A stretch of DNA of 64,000 bases from Serratia fonticola (lineage in GTDB: Bacteria > Pseudomonadota > Gammaproteobacteria > Enterobacterales > Enterobacteriaceae), in the NCBI RefSeq assembly GCF_001006005.1, contig NZ_CP011254.1:5890001-5954000 (forward strand), given 5' to 3'. Below the pieces are notes generated by a model. That model saw nothing but the letters and a program-made list of their open reading frames with translations, was not told the DNA's origin and made no database searches. Numbering within the stretch: position 1 is the stretch's first letter; every line of letters begins with the position of its first letter. Positions 1-9,184 of the stretch are shown piece by piece. Position numbers and translations under genes: made by a program.

Positions 1-1941
1 ATCCAGGCAACGCGCCGCCTCGTTGAGCATCATCATCACGCAGCGTTGGGCGATCACCGCATGTTGAATATGCGCCTTGGCGGTGATACCCAGCAGCGGA
101 TAGATGCTGCTGTCTGCGCTCTTGCGTTTCTGGCGTGACCTGCTGCCCTCGGCTGGATACAGATAAAAACCACGGCCATTCTTGCGCCCTTTGCGGCCGT
201 CTTTCAGCACTGCGTCGAACGCCGCCGGAGCGGCAAAGCGTGGCCCCAGTTCCGCCGTCAGGATCGGGATAATCTTGGTGCCGACGTCGATACCCACTTC
301 ATCCAACAGCATGATGGGGCCCACCGGGAAACCAAAATCGACCAAAGCCTTATCCACCGATTCGATCGGCTCACCTTCCAGCAGACAGCGCGCCGCCTCA
401 TTAATATAAGGGGCGAGAATACGGTTGACGTAAAAACCGGCGCGATCGGCGACCACTATCGCCGTTTTACCCTGCTTGTGGGCCAGAGCAACGGTGGTGG
501 CAATGGTTTGTTCGCTGGTAGTGGCATGCGGGATCACTTCCACCAACGGCATTTTATCCACCGGGCTAAAGTAGTGCAGACCAATAACCTGCTGCGGCCT
601 GGCTGCCTGCGCCGCGATTTGGCCGATCGGCAATGATGAGGTGTTGGAGGCGAATACGGTATGCGGCGCGGCATACTGTTCAATATCGGCCACCATCTGT
701 TGCTTGAGCGCGATATCTTCAAATACCGCCTCCACCACGATGTCCACCCGCTCAAAACCGCTGTAATCGGTGCTACCTGAAATCAGCATCATCTGTTTCT
801 GACGCTCTGCCGGACGCATGCGTTTGCTACGTACCCGCTTGCCCAACAGATCCCAGGTGTATTTCAACGCATGGTTGATACCCTGCTCATTCACATCTTT
901 AATGCGCACCGGTAGCCCACCACGGGTCGCCGTGACGCAGGCGATACCGCCGCCCATCAAACCACCGCCAAGTACGCCGACTCGCTGTAATACATGGGGC
1001 TGAGCATCACCGCCACGCTCTTTTTTCAACGCCGTAGAGGCAAAGAACAGGCTGCGTAATGCGGCAGACTGTGGCGACATTGCCAGTTCACCGAAGGCGC
1101 GGGCCTCCGCTTCATAGCCGCTGGCACTGCCCTGATCCAGACCGGTGCGCACCACCTGAATAATACGTTCCGCTGCCGGGTAGTTACCGTGGGTTTTCTC
1201 CAGGGTCTTCTTACGCACGATGCTGAACAGCAGGCTTCTGCCCAACGGACCGTTGAGCAGGCGTTCCTGCCACGGTAGCGCACGGCGTGATTTCCACCCC
1301 TGTTTTACACGCTCAATAGCGGTTTGCAGCAGAATGGATTGCGGTACGGCCTCGTCCACCAGGCCCATACGCAGCGCCTGACGCGCGCGAACGTGTCTGC
1401 CCGTCAGCATCATATCCAACGCTTTGCTGGCACCAATCAGGCGAGGTAAGCGCTGAGTACCACCAGAGCCAGGCAACAAGCCTAACTGGACTTCCGGCAG
1501 GCCGAGCGCCGTTTTGTCATCCAGCGAGCAGACGCGGCTATGGCAGGCCAGTGCCAACTCCAGCCCGCCCCCAAGGCAAGCACCGTGAATGGCGGCAACC
1601 ACCGGCACTGGGAACGCGGCAATCTGTGCCAGCGTGCTCTGCCCCTTCTGCGCCAGCGTCTGTGCCTCTTGAGCCGTATGGCACGCGGCAATCATGGTGA
1701 TATCTGCACCGGCAATAAAGGAATCTGGCTTGCCGGACAGGATCACCAAGCCTTCCAGGGTGGCAAGCTGCTGTGCTTTGATTAGCACGTCGTTGATCTG
1801 ATCAACAAACTCCGCCTTCAGCGTATTGACCTTCTCCCCCGGCACATCGATGATGATCACACCAATATTGTCCGGGCGTAAGGTCAGATGAAATGCCGAA
1901 GGCTTGGCACGCTGTTCGTGCAATGCGTTCTCGAAACTCAT
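1..1941 (-). CDS. fadJ: FadJ, multifunctional fatty-acid oxidation alpha subunit (3' end cut by window)
   Basis: This is the alpha subunit of the anaerobic-type beta-oxidation complex, combining enoyl-CoA hydratase/isomerase and 3-hydroxyacyl-CoA dehydrogenase activities. About 647 codons lie in the window and the frame is open to position 1; the family is roughly 710-730 residues, so the last 70-80 residues are outside. The N-terminal crotonase part carries [15 protein letters not shown] and the [20 protein letters not shown] stretch. A Rossmann glycine-rich motif ([10 protein letters not shown], near window position 950) opens the dehydrogenase part. The ATG at 1941 overlaps the fadI stop by 4 bases (ATGA), indicating translational coupling. 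FadJ works as a complex with FadI in the cytoplasm. Function is confident from motifs and synteny. Confidence 0.96.
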   Translation of the reverse strand, partial: MSFENALHEQRAKPSAFHLTLRPDNIGVIIIDVPGEKVNTLKAEFVDQINDVLIKAQQLATLEGLVILSGKPDSFIAGADITMIAACHTAQEAQTLAQKGQSTLAQIAAFPVPVVAAIHGACLGGGLELALACHSRVCSLDDKTALGLPEVQLGLLPGSGGTQRLPRLIGASKALDMMLTGRHVRARQALRMGLVDEAVPQSILLQTAIERVKQGWKSRRALPWQERLLNGPLGRSLLFSIVRKKTLEKTHGNYPAAERIIQVVRTGLDQGSASGYEAEARAFGELAMSPQSAALRSLFFASTALKKERGGDAQPHVLQRVGVLGGGLMGGGIACVTATRGGLPVRIKDVNEQGINHALKYTWDLLGKRVRSKRMRPAERQKQMMLISGSTDYSGFERVDIVVEAVFEDIALKQQMVADIEQYAAPHTVFASNTSSLPIGQIAAQAARPQQVIGLHYFSPVDKMPLVEVIPHATTSEQTIATTVALAHKQGKTAIVVADRAGFYVNRILAPYINEAARCLLEGEPIESVDKALVDFGFPVGPIMLLDEVGIDVGTKIIPILTAELGPRFAAPAAFDAVLKDGRKGRKNGRGFYLYPAEGSRSRQKRKSADSSIYPLLGITAKAHIQHAVIAQRCVMMMLNEAARCLD

Positions 1942-3251
1942 TTGTCCACCTCCACGATCATCGCCGCTCCCAAGCCCCCGGCCGCGCAGGCAGTGGCCAG
2001 CCCCAAACCCCCACCGCGCCGTTTAAGCTCGTGCAGCGTCTGGGTGATCATGCGCGCGCCGGTCGCGGCGAACGGGTGGCCATAGGCGATGGAGCCACCC
2101 AACACGTTGAATTTTTCCATATCCACCTCACCGATCGCCTGCTCACGCCCCAGTTTCTGCTGGGCAAACTCGGTGCTGGCGAACATTTTCAGGTTGGCCA
2201 GCGTTTGCGCCGCAAAGGCTTCGTGCATATCGATCAGGGTCAAGTCGGCCAGGGTAATACCAGCACGATCCAGCGCCAACGGGGTGGCATAGGAAGGACC
2301 GAGCAGCATATCTTCCCACACATCAATGGCGGCAAAGGCGAAGCTGCGCAGGTAGCCTAGAGGCTCCAGGCCGAGTTCTTTAGCACGGGACTCGCTCATC
2401 ATCAGCACCGCTGCCGCACCATCGGTCAGTGGCGTACTGTTGGCGGCCGTGACGGTACCGTGGCGGCGATCGAATGCCGGTTTTAAGCGGGCATAAGACT
2501 CCAGGCTGGAATCTTTGCGGACGTTGTTATCTTCGGCCAGCGGGGTTTTATATGGCGGCACATAGGCGGTCATCACTTCATCGCGCAACAACCCCTGCTC
2601 CCAGGCTTTGGCGGCCAGTTGATGCGAGCGGTGTGCCAAGGCATCCTGCTGCTCGCGAGTAATGCCGTGGGTTTTCGCCATTTGCTCGGCGGTATCCCCC
2701 ATGCGCAGACCGGTAGAGTATTCCGCCACGGCGGGTGGCACCGGCATCAGATCGCGGAACTTAAGCTTACTGAACAGCTTCAGGCGCTGTGACAGCGTGC
2801 GGGCCTTGTTGACGTCTACCAATGTGCGAGCCAGCGCCTTGCTAACGCCAATCGGCAGCACGGAGGAAGAATCCGCCCCACCGGCAATGCCAACACTGAT
2901 GCTGCCAGCCATGATACTTTCCGCCACGTTGGCAATCGCCTGGAAGCTAGTGGCACAGGCACGTGAAACGCTATAGGCATCGGTGTGCACGCTCATGCCG
3001 GTGCCAAGCACAATTTCCCGCGCAATGTTCGGCGCTTCAGGCATTTGCACCACCTGGCCAAATACCAGTTGTTCGATCAGGGCGGGATCGATGCCGCTAC
3101 GCGCCAGCAGCTCGCTCACCGCAGTCTTGCCAAGATCGACCGCAGGTATACCGTGATAAGCGGTAGCCTGCTTGGCGAAAGGGGTACGCAGCCCTTGAAC
3201 GATGGCGATACGGTCGCCGAGACGGGTAACCAGCGGCAATGCCTTACTCAT
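1938..3251 (-). CDS. fadI: FadI, 3-ketoacyl-CoA thiolase beta subunit
   Basis: Thiolase of the FadIJ complex, which cleaves 3-ketoacyl-CoA with CoA to release acetyl-CoA. It has 437 residues against 436 in E. coli FadI. The nucleophile is Cys99 in SRACATSF. The second catalytic pair sits in [16 protein letters not shown] (His) and in [13 protein letters not shown] (Cys) near the C-terminus. It is the first gene of the fadIJ operon. A FadR-type operator lies about 40 bases upstream, consistent with repression in the absence of long-chain fatty acids. Confidence 0.97.
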   Translation of the reverse strand: MSKALPLVTRLGDRIAIVQGLRTPFAKQATAYHGIPAVDLGKTAVSELLARSGIDPALIEQLVFGQVVQMPEAPNIAREIVLGTGMSVHTDAYSVSRACATSFQAIANVAESIMAGSISVGIAGGADSSSVLPIGVSKALARTLVDVNKARTLSQRLKLFSKLKFRDLMPVPPAVAEYSTGLRMGDTAEQMAKTHGITREQQDALAHRSHQLAAKAWEQGLLRDEVMTAYVPPYKTPLAEDNNVRKDSSLESYARLKPAFDRRHGTVTAANSTPLTDGAAAVLMMSESRAKELGLEPLGYLRSFAFAAIDVWEDMLLGPSYATPLALDRAGITLADLTLIDMHEAFAAQTLANLKMFASTEFAQQKLGREQAIGEVDMEKFNVLGGSIAYGHPFAATGARMITQTLHELKRRGGGLGLATACAAGGLGAAMIVEVDK

Positions 3252-3290
3252 AAACGCTCCTGAAGAGAGGCCGTCAATACAACGGACAAA

Positions 3291-3307
3291 AAGAGGTCTG
3301 ACCTGAT
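3291..3307. promoter_or_regulatory. FadR-type operator upstream of fadI
   Basis: The 17-mer AAGAGGTCTGACCTGAT has the GGTC-N-GACC core of FadR operators and sits 40-56 bases before the fadI start. FadR repression of fadIJ is known in E. coli; assigning this site is inference from the match and its position. Confidence 0.7.
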
Positions 3308-3411
3308 GAGGTCATTGTTAACCAAATGTTTACATTTGGCAAACCGGCAGAAGTGAAAACTGAGAGCGGGAGCAACTTTCTGGTAGGGGGTAAAGCGGTG
3401 CGGATACCAGC

Positions 3412-3434
3412 AGGGGCGCATATTACGCCCCTAC
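3412..3434. repeat. Short palindromic repeat, GGGGCG...CGCCCCT family
   Basis: AGGGGCGCATATTACGCCCCT is an inverted repeat just beyond the stop of the yfcZ-like gene. It resembles sequences at 5549-5575, 18424-18440 and 32801-32817 (GGGCGC/GCGCCC arms), so it probably belongs to a dispersed extragenic palindrome family. It could also help end yfcZ transcription. Confidence 0.5.
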
Positions 3435-3449
3435 GGGATCGGGTCGGGA

Positions 3450-3746
3450 TTAACGCAGGCCGAGCTGGAAGATCATGGTTTCTGCCTGGCAAGAGAAGGT
3501 GAAATCCACATCCAATTGCACGCCGCCGTCAACCGGTTTAATGCTACTGCTGATGTCACAAGGATCGGACTCCACGCCGCGCGCCTTTTCAGTCAGTGCT
3601 GCCAGGGTTTGCTCTGCATCTTGCTGATTGGCAAACACTCGGCTGTAGGAAGCGGTGCAATCGGTGTTATCCATCACGGTTCCGACATCGACACAGCAGC
3701 AGGCCGCAGTTTCCTGAGCATTACATTTATTGATTGCATCTGACAT
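3450..3746 (-). CDS. yfcZ: YfcZ family (YfcZ/YiiS) small protein
   Basis: A 98-residue protein of unknown function that closely resembles E. coli YfcZ, including VDVGTVMDNTDCTASYSRVF, the LAALTEKAR segment and the FTFSCQAETMIFQLGLR C-terminus. I chose the ATG at 3746 because it gives the usual family length and follows GGAGATTTCAACT; an upstream in-frame start at 3794 would add 16 unlikely residues. It is cysteine-rich at the N-terminus (TAACCCVD). Its place between fadI and fadL is conserved with E. coli, but its role is not known. Confidence 0.9.
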   Translation of the reverse strand: MSDAINKCNAQETAACCCVDVGTVMDNTDCTASYSRVFANQQDAEQTLAALTEKARGVESDPCDISSSIKPVDGGVQLDVDFTFSCQAETMIFQLGLR

Positions 3747-3882
3747 AGTTGAAATCTCCTCACGGGCCGCGGTTAAGCTCGCCCAAATAGCCATTTATGA
3801 TCTGGCGCAAATAAACAAAATTCTGTGTTTATTTTACTCCTCGGGCTTGCCAATCACTAGCCTTACTTTTTGTAAGCATTTT

Positions 3883-3900
3883 AAGTGACGGAAATCACAT
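3883..3900. promoter_or_regulatory. CRP-type site upstream of fadL
   Basis: AAGTGACGGAAATCACAT fits the CRP half-site pattern GTGA-N6-TCAC. It lies about 255 bases before the fadL ATG. Catabolite control of fad genes is established in E. coli; this particular site is inferred from sequence. Confidence 0.5.
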
Positions 3901-4023
3901 AACTAAATCGCCACTTGGTAAAAAAACATAAGAGTTTTGTTATGTATCGGTCGTTTTTTGTTATGTGGATCTCTTTTCTGATATCAATTTGGAAATATTT
4001 CAAAAACAAACTTGCAACATCTT

Positions 4024-4064
4024 AACAGGTCGGACCTATAATTCAGCCACTGGTCTGATTTGTC
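4024..4064. promoter_or_regulatory. Two FadR-type operators in the fadL leader
   Basis: AACAGGTCGGACCTATA (4024-4040) has a full GGTC-G-GACC core, and CACTGGTCTGATTTGTC (4048-4064) is a weaker second copy. E. coli fadL also carries two FadR sites near its transcription start. The spacing and order before the fadL ATG at 4154 fit that arrangement. Confidence 0.75.
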
Positions 4065-4153
4065 AGATTGATAACGGACCCTACAATCGCGCGCTCCATG
4101 TTACTTTGTGTAACATTGTTTAAATAATAAACACATAAAATGAGGTTTTGGTC

Positions 4154-5476
4154 ATGAGCCAGAAAAACCTATTCACTAAATCAGCTCTCGCAGCTGCAGT
4201 GGCAATTATTTCTTCAAACGTATATGCCGCAGGATTCCAGCTGAACGAGTTTTCGGCGGCTGGTTTAGGGCGAGCCTATTCTGGCGAAGGCGCAATGGCG
4301 GATACCGCTGCCTCGGCAAGTCGTAACCCAGCAACCATGATGATGTTTGACCGCCCTTCTCTCTCTGCGGGCGCCGTTTTTATTGACCCAGACGTTAACA
4401 TTACCGGCACCTCACCTTCAGGCCGCAGCCTGGATGCGAAGAACATTGCCCCGACCGCCTGGGTACCCAACCTGCACTACATTCAACCGCTGAATGACCA
4501 ATGGGCCGTCGGCGCTTCCGTGACCAGCAACTATGGCCTGGCCACCGAATACAACGAAGGCTACACCGCTGGCTCCGTCGGCGGGACTACAGACCTGACT
4601 ACCGCCAATATCAACCTGAGCGCCGCTTACCGTCTGAACCAACACTTCAGCTTCGGTCTGGGCTTTGATGCGGTGTATGCCAAAGCCAAAATCGATCGCT
4701 ACGCCGGTGATTTACCACTGCTGATCGCAGGTTCAGGACAACTGCCTCCGGCGCTGGCTGGCCAGGTAGCTCAAATCCCTGCTGATACCCAGATTTCTCA
4801 TCTGGAAGGCAATAAATGGGGCTATGGTTGGAACGCGGGCGTGCTGTATGAAGTGGATGAAAACAACCGCTACGGCTTTACCTACCGTTCTGAAGTGAAA
4901 ATCGACTTTGACGGTGACTACAGAAGCAGCCTGCCTTCTGCCTTTAATCCTCTGCTCGGCAAACTCGGCCTGCCAATGGGAACCGACGGCAACAACGTCC
5001 CAGGTTCTCTGACCCTGAATCTGCCAGAAATGTGGGAAATTTCCGGGTATAACAAAGTGGCACCACAGTGGGCGATCCACTACAGCATGGCCTACACCAG
5101 CTGGAGCCAGTTCCAGGAGCTGAAAGCGACCGACAGCAACGGCAACACGCTGTTCCAGAAGCATGAAGGCTTCCGTGACGCTTACCGTATCGCGCTGGGT
5201 ACTACCTACTTCTACGACGATAACTGGACCTTCCGTGGCGGTATCGCCTTCGACGATAGCCCGGTCCCAGCACAAAACCGCTCTATCTCGATCCCGGATC
5301 AGGATCGCGCCTGGATCAGCGCAGGTACCACTTACGCGTTCAATAAAGACGCTTCCGTCGACGTGGGTGTGTCCTACATGCACGGCCAGAAAGTCACCAT
5401 CAAGGAAGGCCCATATACCTTCGAATCGAAGGGTTCAGCCTGGCTGTACGGTGCTGGCTTCAACTACCGTTTCTAA
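4154..5476 (+). CDS. fadL: FadL, outer-membrane long-chain fatty acid transporter
   Basis: A 440-residue outer-membrane beta-barrel that takes up long-chain fatty acids. A signal peptide ([19 protein letters not shown], ending SNVYA) is followed by [21 protein letters not shown], the typical FadL N-terminal plug segment. It ends in a C-terminal phenylalanine (AGFNYRF), as expected for BAM-assembled barrels. I chose the ATG at 4154 after TGAGG; an in-frame TTG two codons earlier is not needed. It works with FadI/FadJ across the divergent region, and FadR and CRP-type sites precede it. Confidence 0.97.
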   Translation: MSQKNLFTKSALAAAVAIISSNVYAAGFQLNEFSAAGLGRAYSGEGAMADTAASASRNPATMMMFDRPSLSAGAVFIDPDVNITGTSPSGRSLDAKNIAPTAWVPNLHYIQPLNDQWAVGASVTSNYGLATEYNEGYTAGSVGGTTDLTTANINLSAAYRLNQHFSFGLGFDAVYAKAKIDRYAGDLPLLIAGSGQLPPALAGQVAQIPADTQISHLEGNKWGYGWNAGVLYEVDENNRYGFTYRSEVKIDFDGDYRSSLPSAFNPLLGKLGLPMGTDGNNVPGSLTLNLPEMWEISGYNKVAPQWAIHYSMAYTSWSQFQELKATDSNGNTLFQKHEGFRDAYRIALGTTYFYDDNWTFRGGIAFDDSPVPAQNRSISIPDQDRAWISAGTTYAFNKDASVDVGVSYMHGQKVTIKEGPYTFESKGSAWLYGAGFNYRF

Positions 5477-5502
5477 TCTGTTTTCCTAAACAGAGACGTA
5501 AA

Positions 5503-5536
5503 AACGGCGGGATAATCCCGCCGTTTGTTTTTTCTG
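5503..5536 (+). terminator. Rho-independent terminator of fadL
   Basis: The hairpin AACGGCGGGAT/ATCCCGCCGTT is followed by TTGTTTTTTC, 26 bases after the fadL stop. Confidence 0.85.
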
Positions 5537-5548
5537 CTGATGCTCTAA

Positions 5549-5575
5549 ACGGGCGCAGCAATGTGACGCCCCTAC
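5549..5575. repeat. GGGCGC...GCGCCCC family extragenic repeat
   Basis: GGGCGCAGCAATGTGACGCCCC lies in the fadL-yqiK convergent gap. Its reverse complement contains GCTGCGCCCGTTT, shared with the copies at 18424 and 32801. Confidence 0.5.
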
Positions 5576-5598
5576 AAATTTAACTCTATTGCCATCAG

Positions 5599-7386
5599 TC
5601 AGGAAAGGCTTACCGTCGTGATGCTGTGCTCAGTTGACGGTGCGTACGACTCCGGTTTTTGTTCCGCAATTTCTTCCTGTACGACTACAGCGTCAGGCTC
5701 TGCCAACGGAGCAACTGGCTGCGCCTGCGGTAAAGCCGCGGTCAACGCCTGCAATGAACCGCCGCTGATACCGATTTCCTGGAGCAGGGAATCGATAACC
5801 GGGGCGTGCGTGCGGTAAGCGAGCGCGGCAGACATCGCCTGCTCGGCCAGGTTGCCGCCACCGACCGAAGCCGCCGTCGCACCTGCAGCACCGCCAGAAC
5901 GGTTCAACCCATCAACCTGCAGGATCTTGATGCCGTCGATAGCCTTCATCGGCTCAACGGACTTCTCGATAATCGCCGGCAGTGCCTGCAGCAACGCCAG
6001 TTTGAACTTCAGGCTAGTCTGATCGCTGGAAAGCATGTTGACCGCTTCGTTCAACGCGCGCTGGGTTTCCGCCTCTGCCAAGCCTTTCTTACGCGCGGCT
6101 TCGGCCAGCTCAATGATGGCAGCGGCCTGCAGTTCAGCCGCCTCTTTCTCCGCACGGGCTTTCAGCGTCAGTTGCATCGCCTCGGTTTCCGCCCCTTGAC
6201 GGGCTTCGATCAGAGCAACCTGTTTAGCACGATCGGCTTCGGCGGTCTGGCGCGTGGTTTCCACGTTTTGCTCCGCTTTCACCGCCTCGGTCAACGCGTC
6301 ATTGGCGCGCGCCTGGGCCTGGGACTGTTGCTCAGACTTGGCAGCAATGGCGATGGCCTTATCCTGTTCGGCAATTTCCGTCACTTTTTTCTGCTCGATG
6401 GCAGCCATTTCCGTGACTTTATTCTGCTCGATCTCTTTGACGCGGATTTCACGCTCCGCCTCTACCTTACGGGTCCGTACCGCCTGCTCACGCTCGATTT
6501 CCGCCTCCTGAATCTGGCGCTCGGCGGAGATGCGGCTCTGCTCGGCCTCGCGGCGGCGTTCCGCTTCGAAGGTGGCGATCCGGGAGCTTTGCTCGGCGCT
6601 GCGGGTTTTGACCTGCTGCTCCTGCTCAAGCGACATGAAGGCTTCCTGCTGCTCGATCTCCAGCTTGCGTGACATGGCATCGCGGTTTTTCTCGCGTACT
6701 GCGACTTCCACGTCTTGCTCAACTTCGTTACGCTCGCGGCGACGGCGTTCGGTTTCCTGCGTCAGCTTGGTCAGACCTTCAGCATCGAAGGCGTTGTTAG
6801 GGTCGAAATACTCTTTCGAGGTCTGGTTAAAGTTGGTCAGCGATACGCTTTCCAGCTCCAGGCCGTTTTTCGCCAGATCTTCAGATACCGTGCTCTGCAC
6901 GCCCTGCACGAAGTTTTCGCGCGTGTCTTGCAGGTCTTGCATGGTCATCTGCGCTGCGGTGGAACGTAAGGCATCGACAAACTTGTCTTCCACCAGTTGG
7001 CGAAGATCTTCCGGTGACAGCGTACGCTGGCCCAAAGTCTGTGCTGCAGTGGAAATCCCTTCAATGGTCGGTTGCACGCGGACGAAAAATGCCACCACCA
7101 CGTCCACGCGCATTCTGTCCTTGGTGATCAGGCTGTCGTGCATGGCACGGCTGACCTCCAGCTTCAGGGTCTTCATGTTGATTTCAACAATCTCATGAAA
7201 CACCGGCAGGGAGATGGCGCCACCGCTCAGCACGACCTTGAGACCGCCCAGACCGGTACGCACCAACGACTGTTCCGCCGAAGCGCGGCGATACAGGCGT
7301 GAAAAAATCAGTCCGATGATCAGCAGGACAACAAAGATGCCACCCGCAATCGAACCCCAAAACGTAAGACCATCACTAATTATCAC
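5599..7386 (-). CDS. yqiK: YqiK, flotillin-family inner-membrane protein
   Basis: A 595-residue flotillin/SPFH protein that closely matches E. coli YqiK but has a longer C-terminal tail. Residues about 8-30 form one membrane segment. Residues 30-200 are the SPFH domain (RASAEQSLVRTGLGG, TKDRMRVDVVVAFFVRVQP). Residues 210-460 are a long charged coiled coil rich in E/R/Q/A repeats, followed by the conserved ALLQALPAIIEKSVEPMKAI and a C-terminal region. The start is GTG at 7386 after GGAGAGG; I see no in-frame ATG nearby. Flotillins organise membrane microdomains. It follows yqiJ, 51 bases downstream, in what looks like a two-gene operon. Confidence 0.93.
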   Translation of the reverse strand: MIISDGLTFWGSIAGGIFVVLLIIGLIFSRLYRRASAEQSLVRTGLGGLKVVLSGGAISLPVFHEIVEINMKTLKLEVSRAMHDSLITKDRMRVDVVVAFFVRVQPTIEGISTAAQTLGQRTLSPEDLRQLVEDKFVDALRSTAAQMTMQDLQDTRENFVQGVQSTVSEDLAKNGLELESVSLTNFNQTSKEYFDPNNAFDAEGLTKLTQETERRRRERNEVEQDVEVAVREKNRDAMSRKLEIEQQEAFMSLEQEQQVKTRSAEQSSRIATFEAERRREAEQSRISAERQIQEAEIEREQAVRTRKVEAEREIRVKEIEQNKVTEMAAIEQKKVTEIAEQDKAIAIAAKSEQQSQAQARANDALTEAVKAEQNVETTRQTAEADRAKQVALIEARQGAETEAMQLTLKARAEKEAAELQAAAIIELAEAARKKGLAEAETQRALNEAVNMLSSDQTSLKFKLALLQALPAIIEKSVEPMKAIDGIKILQVDGLNRSGGAAGATAASVGGGNLAEQAMSAALAYRTHAPVIDSLLQEIGISGGSLQALTAALPQAQPVAPLAEPDAVVVQEEIAEQKPESYAPSTEHSITTVSLS

Positions 7387-7437
7387 CAGGGCTACCTCTC
7401 CATAAGTATTATCAAAATAATTCCGTTAAAACCGTGC

Positions 7438-8064
7438 TCACAGCAGGTCCGGCCAAGGGTTGGCGCTGCCGCTGAAGCGGGATCCGGAGATGCGCGCCGT
7501 AACCAGCACCTTGGCTCCACGCACAAAGGCGACATCCTCCTCATCCGGCTCGATCAAAATGTAATGGGTACGCCCATGCTCGTCAGTCAACCTGGCTTCT
7601 GCCGGGGAACCAGCCGTGGCCGTTGCGCTGGTCATAATTGCCATCCGGCCGACAAAGCTGTCCGTAGAAACCGCACTGCTCTCGTCACGAGGCAAGTAGC
7701 GAGCAATGCCACGGCCACACCAGCGCACGCTGAATACTGCGACAATAAAGGCAACGATCACCGCCAGCCACACCGGTAGTTCACCGCCTGCCAACCATTG
7801 CAGTATCAGGCCACTCAGTGAAAAACCGCCGAGAAACAGCACGATGATGACCAGCAGCGGCAGGCGCCCGATATGCAGCCAGCTCAGACCATGGGCGAAA
7901 ACGTTCTCACCCAGGGTAATATCCGGATGGGAGTCTATAGCGGCATCGAAATGGCTGGAAAAGGAAGCACCGAGAAACACCGCCAGCGTTTCCAGCACGC
8001 CGATAAACAGCAGCAGGAGCAGAGCGATCAAGAAAGGGGCATTGCCTGAAGAAAGTAGGTCCAT
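7438..8064 (-). CDS. yqiJ: YqiJ family membrane protein (NfeD-related OB-fold)
   Basis: A 208-residue protein matching E. coli YqiJ in length and pattern. There are three hydrophobic segments (about 10-32, 70-95 and 100-122) and a C-terminal beta-rich domain with VGRMAIMTSATATAGSPAEA and the LTDEHGRTHYILIEPDEE stretch. I chose the ATG at 8064 after GGAGAACGCCAAT; a frame open to 8223 adds unlike sequence. YqiJ/NfeD proteins are habitual partners of flotillins, and the gene directly precedes yqiK. A Fur-type palindrome lies about 230 bases upstream. Confidence 0.9.
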   Translation of the reverse strand: MDLLSSGNAPFLIALLLLLFIGVLETLAVFLGASFSSHFDAAIDSHPDITLGENVFAHGLSWLHIGRLPLLVIIVLFLGGFSLSGLILQWLAGGELPVWLAVIVAFIVAVFSVRWCGRGIARYLPRDESSAVSTDSFVGRMAIMTSATATAGSPAEARLTDEHGRTHYILIEPDEEDVAFVRGAKVLVTARISGSRFSGSANPWPDLL

Positions 8065-8294
8065 ATTGGCGTTCTCCGTGCGCATCACAGCGAAAATATC
8101 GCGGCAGCAGAAAACCGGTAGGAAAGAGGGTACAAAACGCGGTAAAGGGTGATGCTGTAATCCGCTATAAACGATCCTTGTTCCACACCAGTCGGTTACC
8201 AAGCCACGGGCTCTGCCTTCCATGTAACCAGCGGCAGTCGCCTGGCGCAGATTTTAGCATTTGCTGCCCCGCCATCCCAGAAAATCCTTAGTAA

Positions 8295-8309
8295 AAATGA
8301 TTATCATTT
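8295..8309. promoter_or_regulatory. Fur-type palindrome upstream of yqiJK
   Basis: AAATGATTATCATTT is a perfect 7-1-7 palindrome and shares the core of the Fur box before entC (62181-62193). On the minus strand TTTATG, 17 bases and TACTAA overlap it, so a promoter toward yqiJ could be blocked here. It lies between the mlaA terminator and yqiJ. Confidence 0.6.
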
Positions 8310-8312
8310 GCA

Positions 8313-8347
8313 TAAAAAAAGGATCCCTAGACTCCAGGATCCTTTTT
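8313..8347 (-). terminator. Rho-independent terminator of mlaA (bidirectional)
   Basis: AAAAAAAGGATCC ... GGATCCTTTTT forms a hairpin with A and T tracts on either side, about 40 bases beyond the mlaA stop. Confidence 0.8.
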
Positions 8348-8388
8348 CAAACGCTATTCACCACAGGATAAGTTGAAAAAACTAATCC

Positions 8389-9150
8389 TTAGTTGGCAGA
8401 GTCGATCTCGTCCAGATCGCCCTGGATCGCCTTGGCATTCGGGTTTTCCTGCGGCTTGAGCACTCCGCCATTCGCCAGGAAGTCATGGCGTTGGAAATAG
8501 GCGTCACGCATCATCGCATAGGGATCGGAAGAGTTGCGCAGCAACCCATCGGAATCCAGCAGTTGAGCACGGGTTTCAACCCCTTCCACTACCCATTTAC
8601 CTGCCGACATCCAGAAGGTGAGATAGCTCAGCACCGGATAAACGCTATCCGCCCAGTCGCCACCGTCTTCACGAATGGTGAAGCTGCCGTAGACCGGTAA
8701 GTGGACATACGGGCCGTAACCGACGCCGTAGTTCCCCAAGGTGCCACCGAAGCGGCGTGGTTCTTCACGCGCCAGTTTCGGGTTGGCCATACCGGCCACG
8801 TCGATCAGCCCGCCCATCCCCAACAGGGTGTTGAGGAAGAAACGGTTGAAGTGCTTCATGCCCTGATAAGGATTACCACGCAGAAATTCGTTCACCATGC
8901 TGGCTGGCTCTTCCAGGTTGGAAGTAAAGTTGCTCAAGCCATTACGCGCAGGCGTCGGGACGTAATCGCGCCATACCACCGCAACCGGGCGCAGCACGTA
9001 GGGATCCATCACGTTATAGTTGAAGTTAAACATCGCCCGGTTAAACCCTTCAAGAGGGTCGGAACGCCCTTGCGGATCGTCACCAGGCGAGCTGGCACAG
9101 CCTACCAATAACACCGTTGCGAAAGCCAGCCCAGTCAGGCGAAAGTTCAT
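8389..9150 (-). CDS. mlaA: MlaA (VacJ), phospholipid-transport outer-membrane lipoprotein
   Basis: A 253-residue lipoprotein that removes mislocalised phospholipids from the outer leaflet of the outer membrane and hands them to MlaC. The signal peptide ends in the lipobox LVGCA, with the lipidated Cys near residue 18. The family signature DPLEGFNRAMFNFNYNVMD follows, with MGGLIDVAG and the GNYGVGYGPYVHLPVYG stretch downstream. I chose the ATG at 9150, giving MNFRLTGLAFATVLL. It lies 34 bases downstream of ccmI in the same direction and may be read from the ccm operon as well as its own promoter. The gene order mlaA...yfdC is also seen in E. coli. Confidence 0.96.
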   Translation of the reverse strand: MNFRLTGLAFATVLLVGCASSPGDDPQGRSDPLEGFNRAMFNFNYNVMDPYVLRPVAVVWRDYVPTPARNGLSNFTSNLEEPASMVNEFLRGNPYQGMKHFNRFFLNTLLGMGGLIDVAGMANPKLAREEPRRFGGTLGNYGVGYGPYVHLPVYGSFTIREDGGDWADSVYPVLSYLTFWMSAGKWVVEGVETRAQLLDSDGLLRNSSDPYAMMRDAYFQRHDFLANGGVLKPQENPNAKAIQGDLDEIDSAN

Positions 9151-9184
9151 ATTTATCTCCATGAAAACCCTTGGATTCTTTTTA

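Noticed and set aside
5806..6672. Long open frame antisense to yqiK
   Set aside because: It mirrors the repetitive E/R/A-rich coiled coil of YqiK; no ribosome-binding site and no family resemblance.
8065..8295. RyhB-type small RNA under the Fur palindrome
   Set aside because: I looked for the conserved RyhB core and a terminator on the minus strand and found neither; an uncharacterised transcript remains possible.
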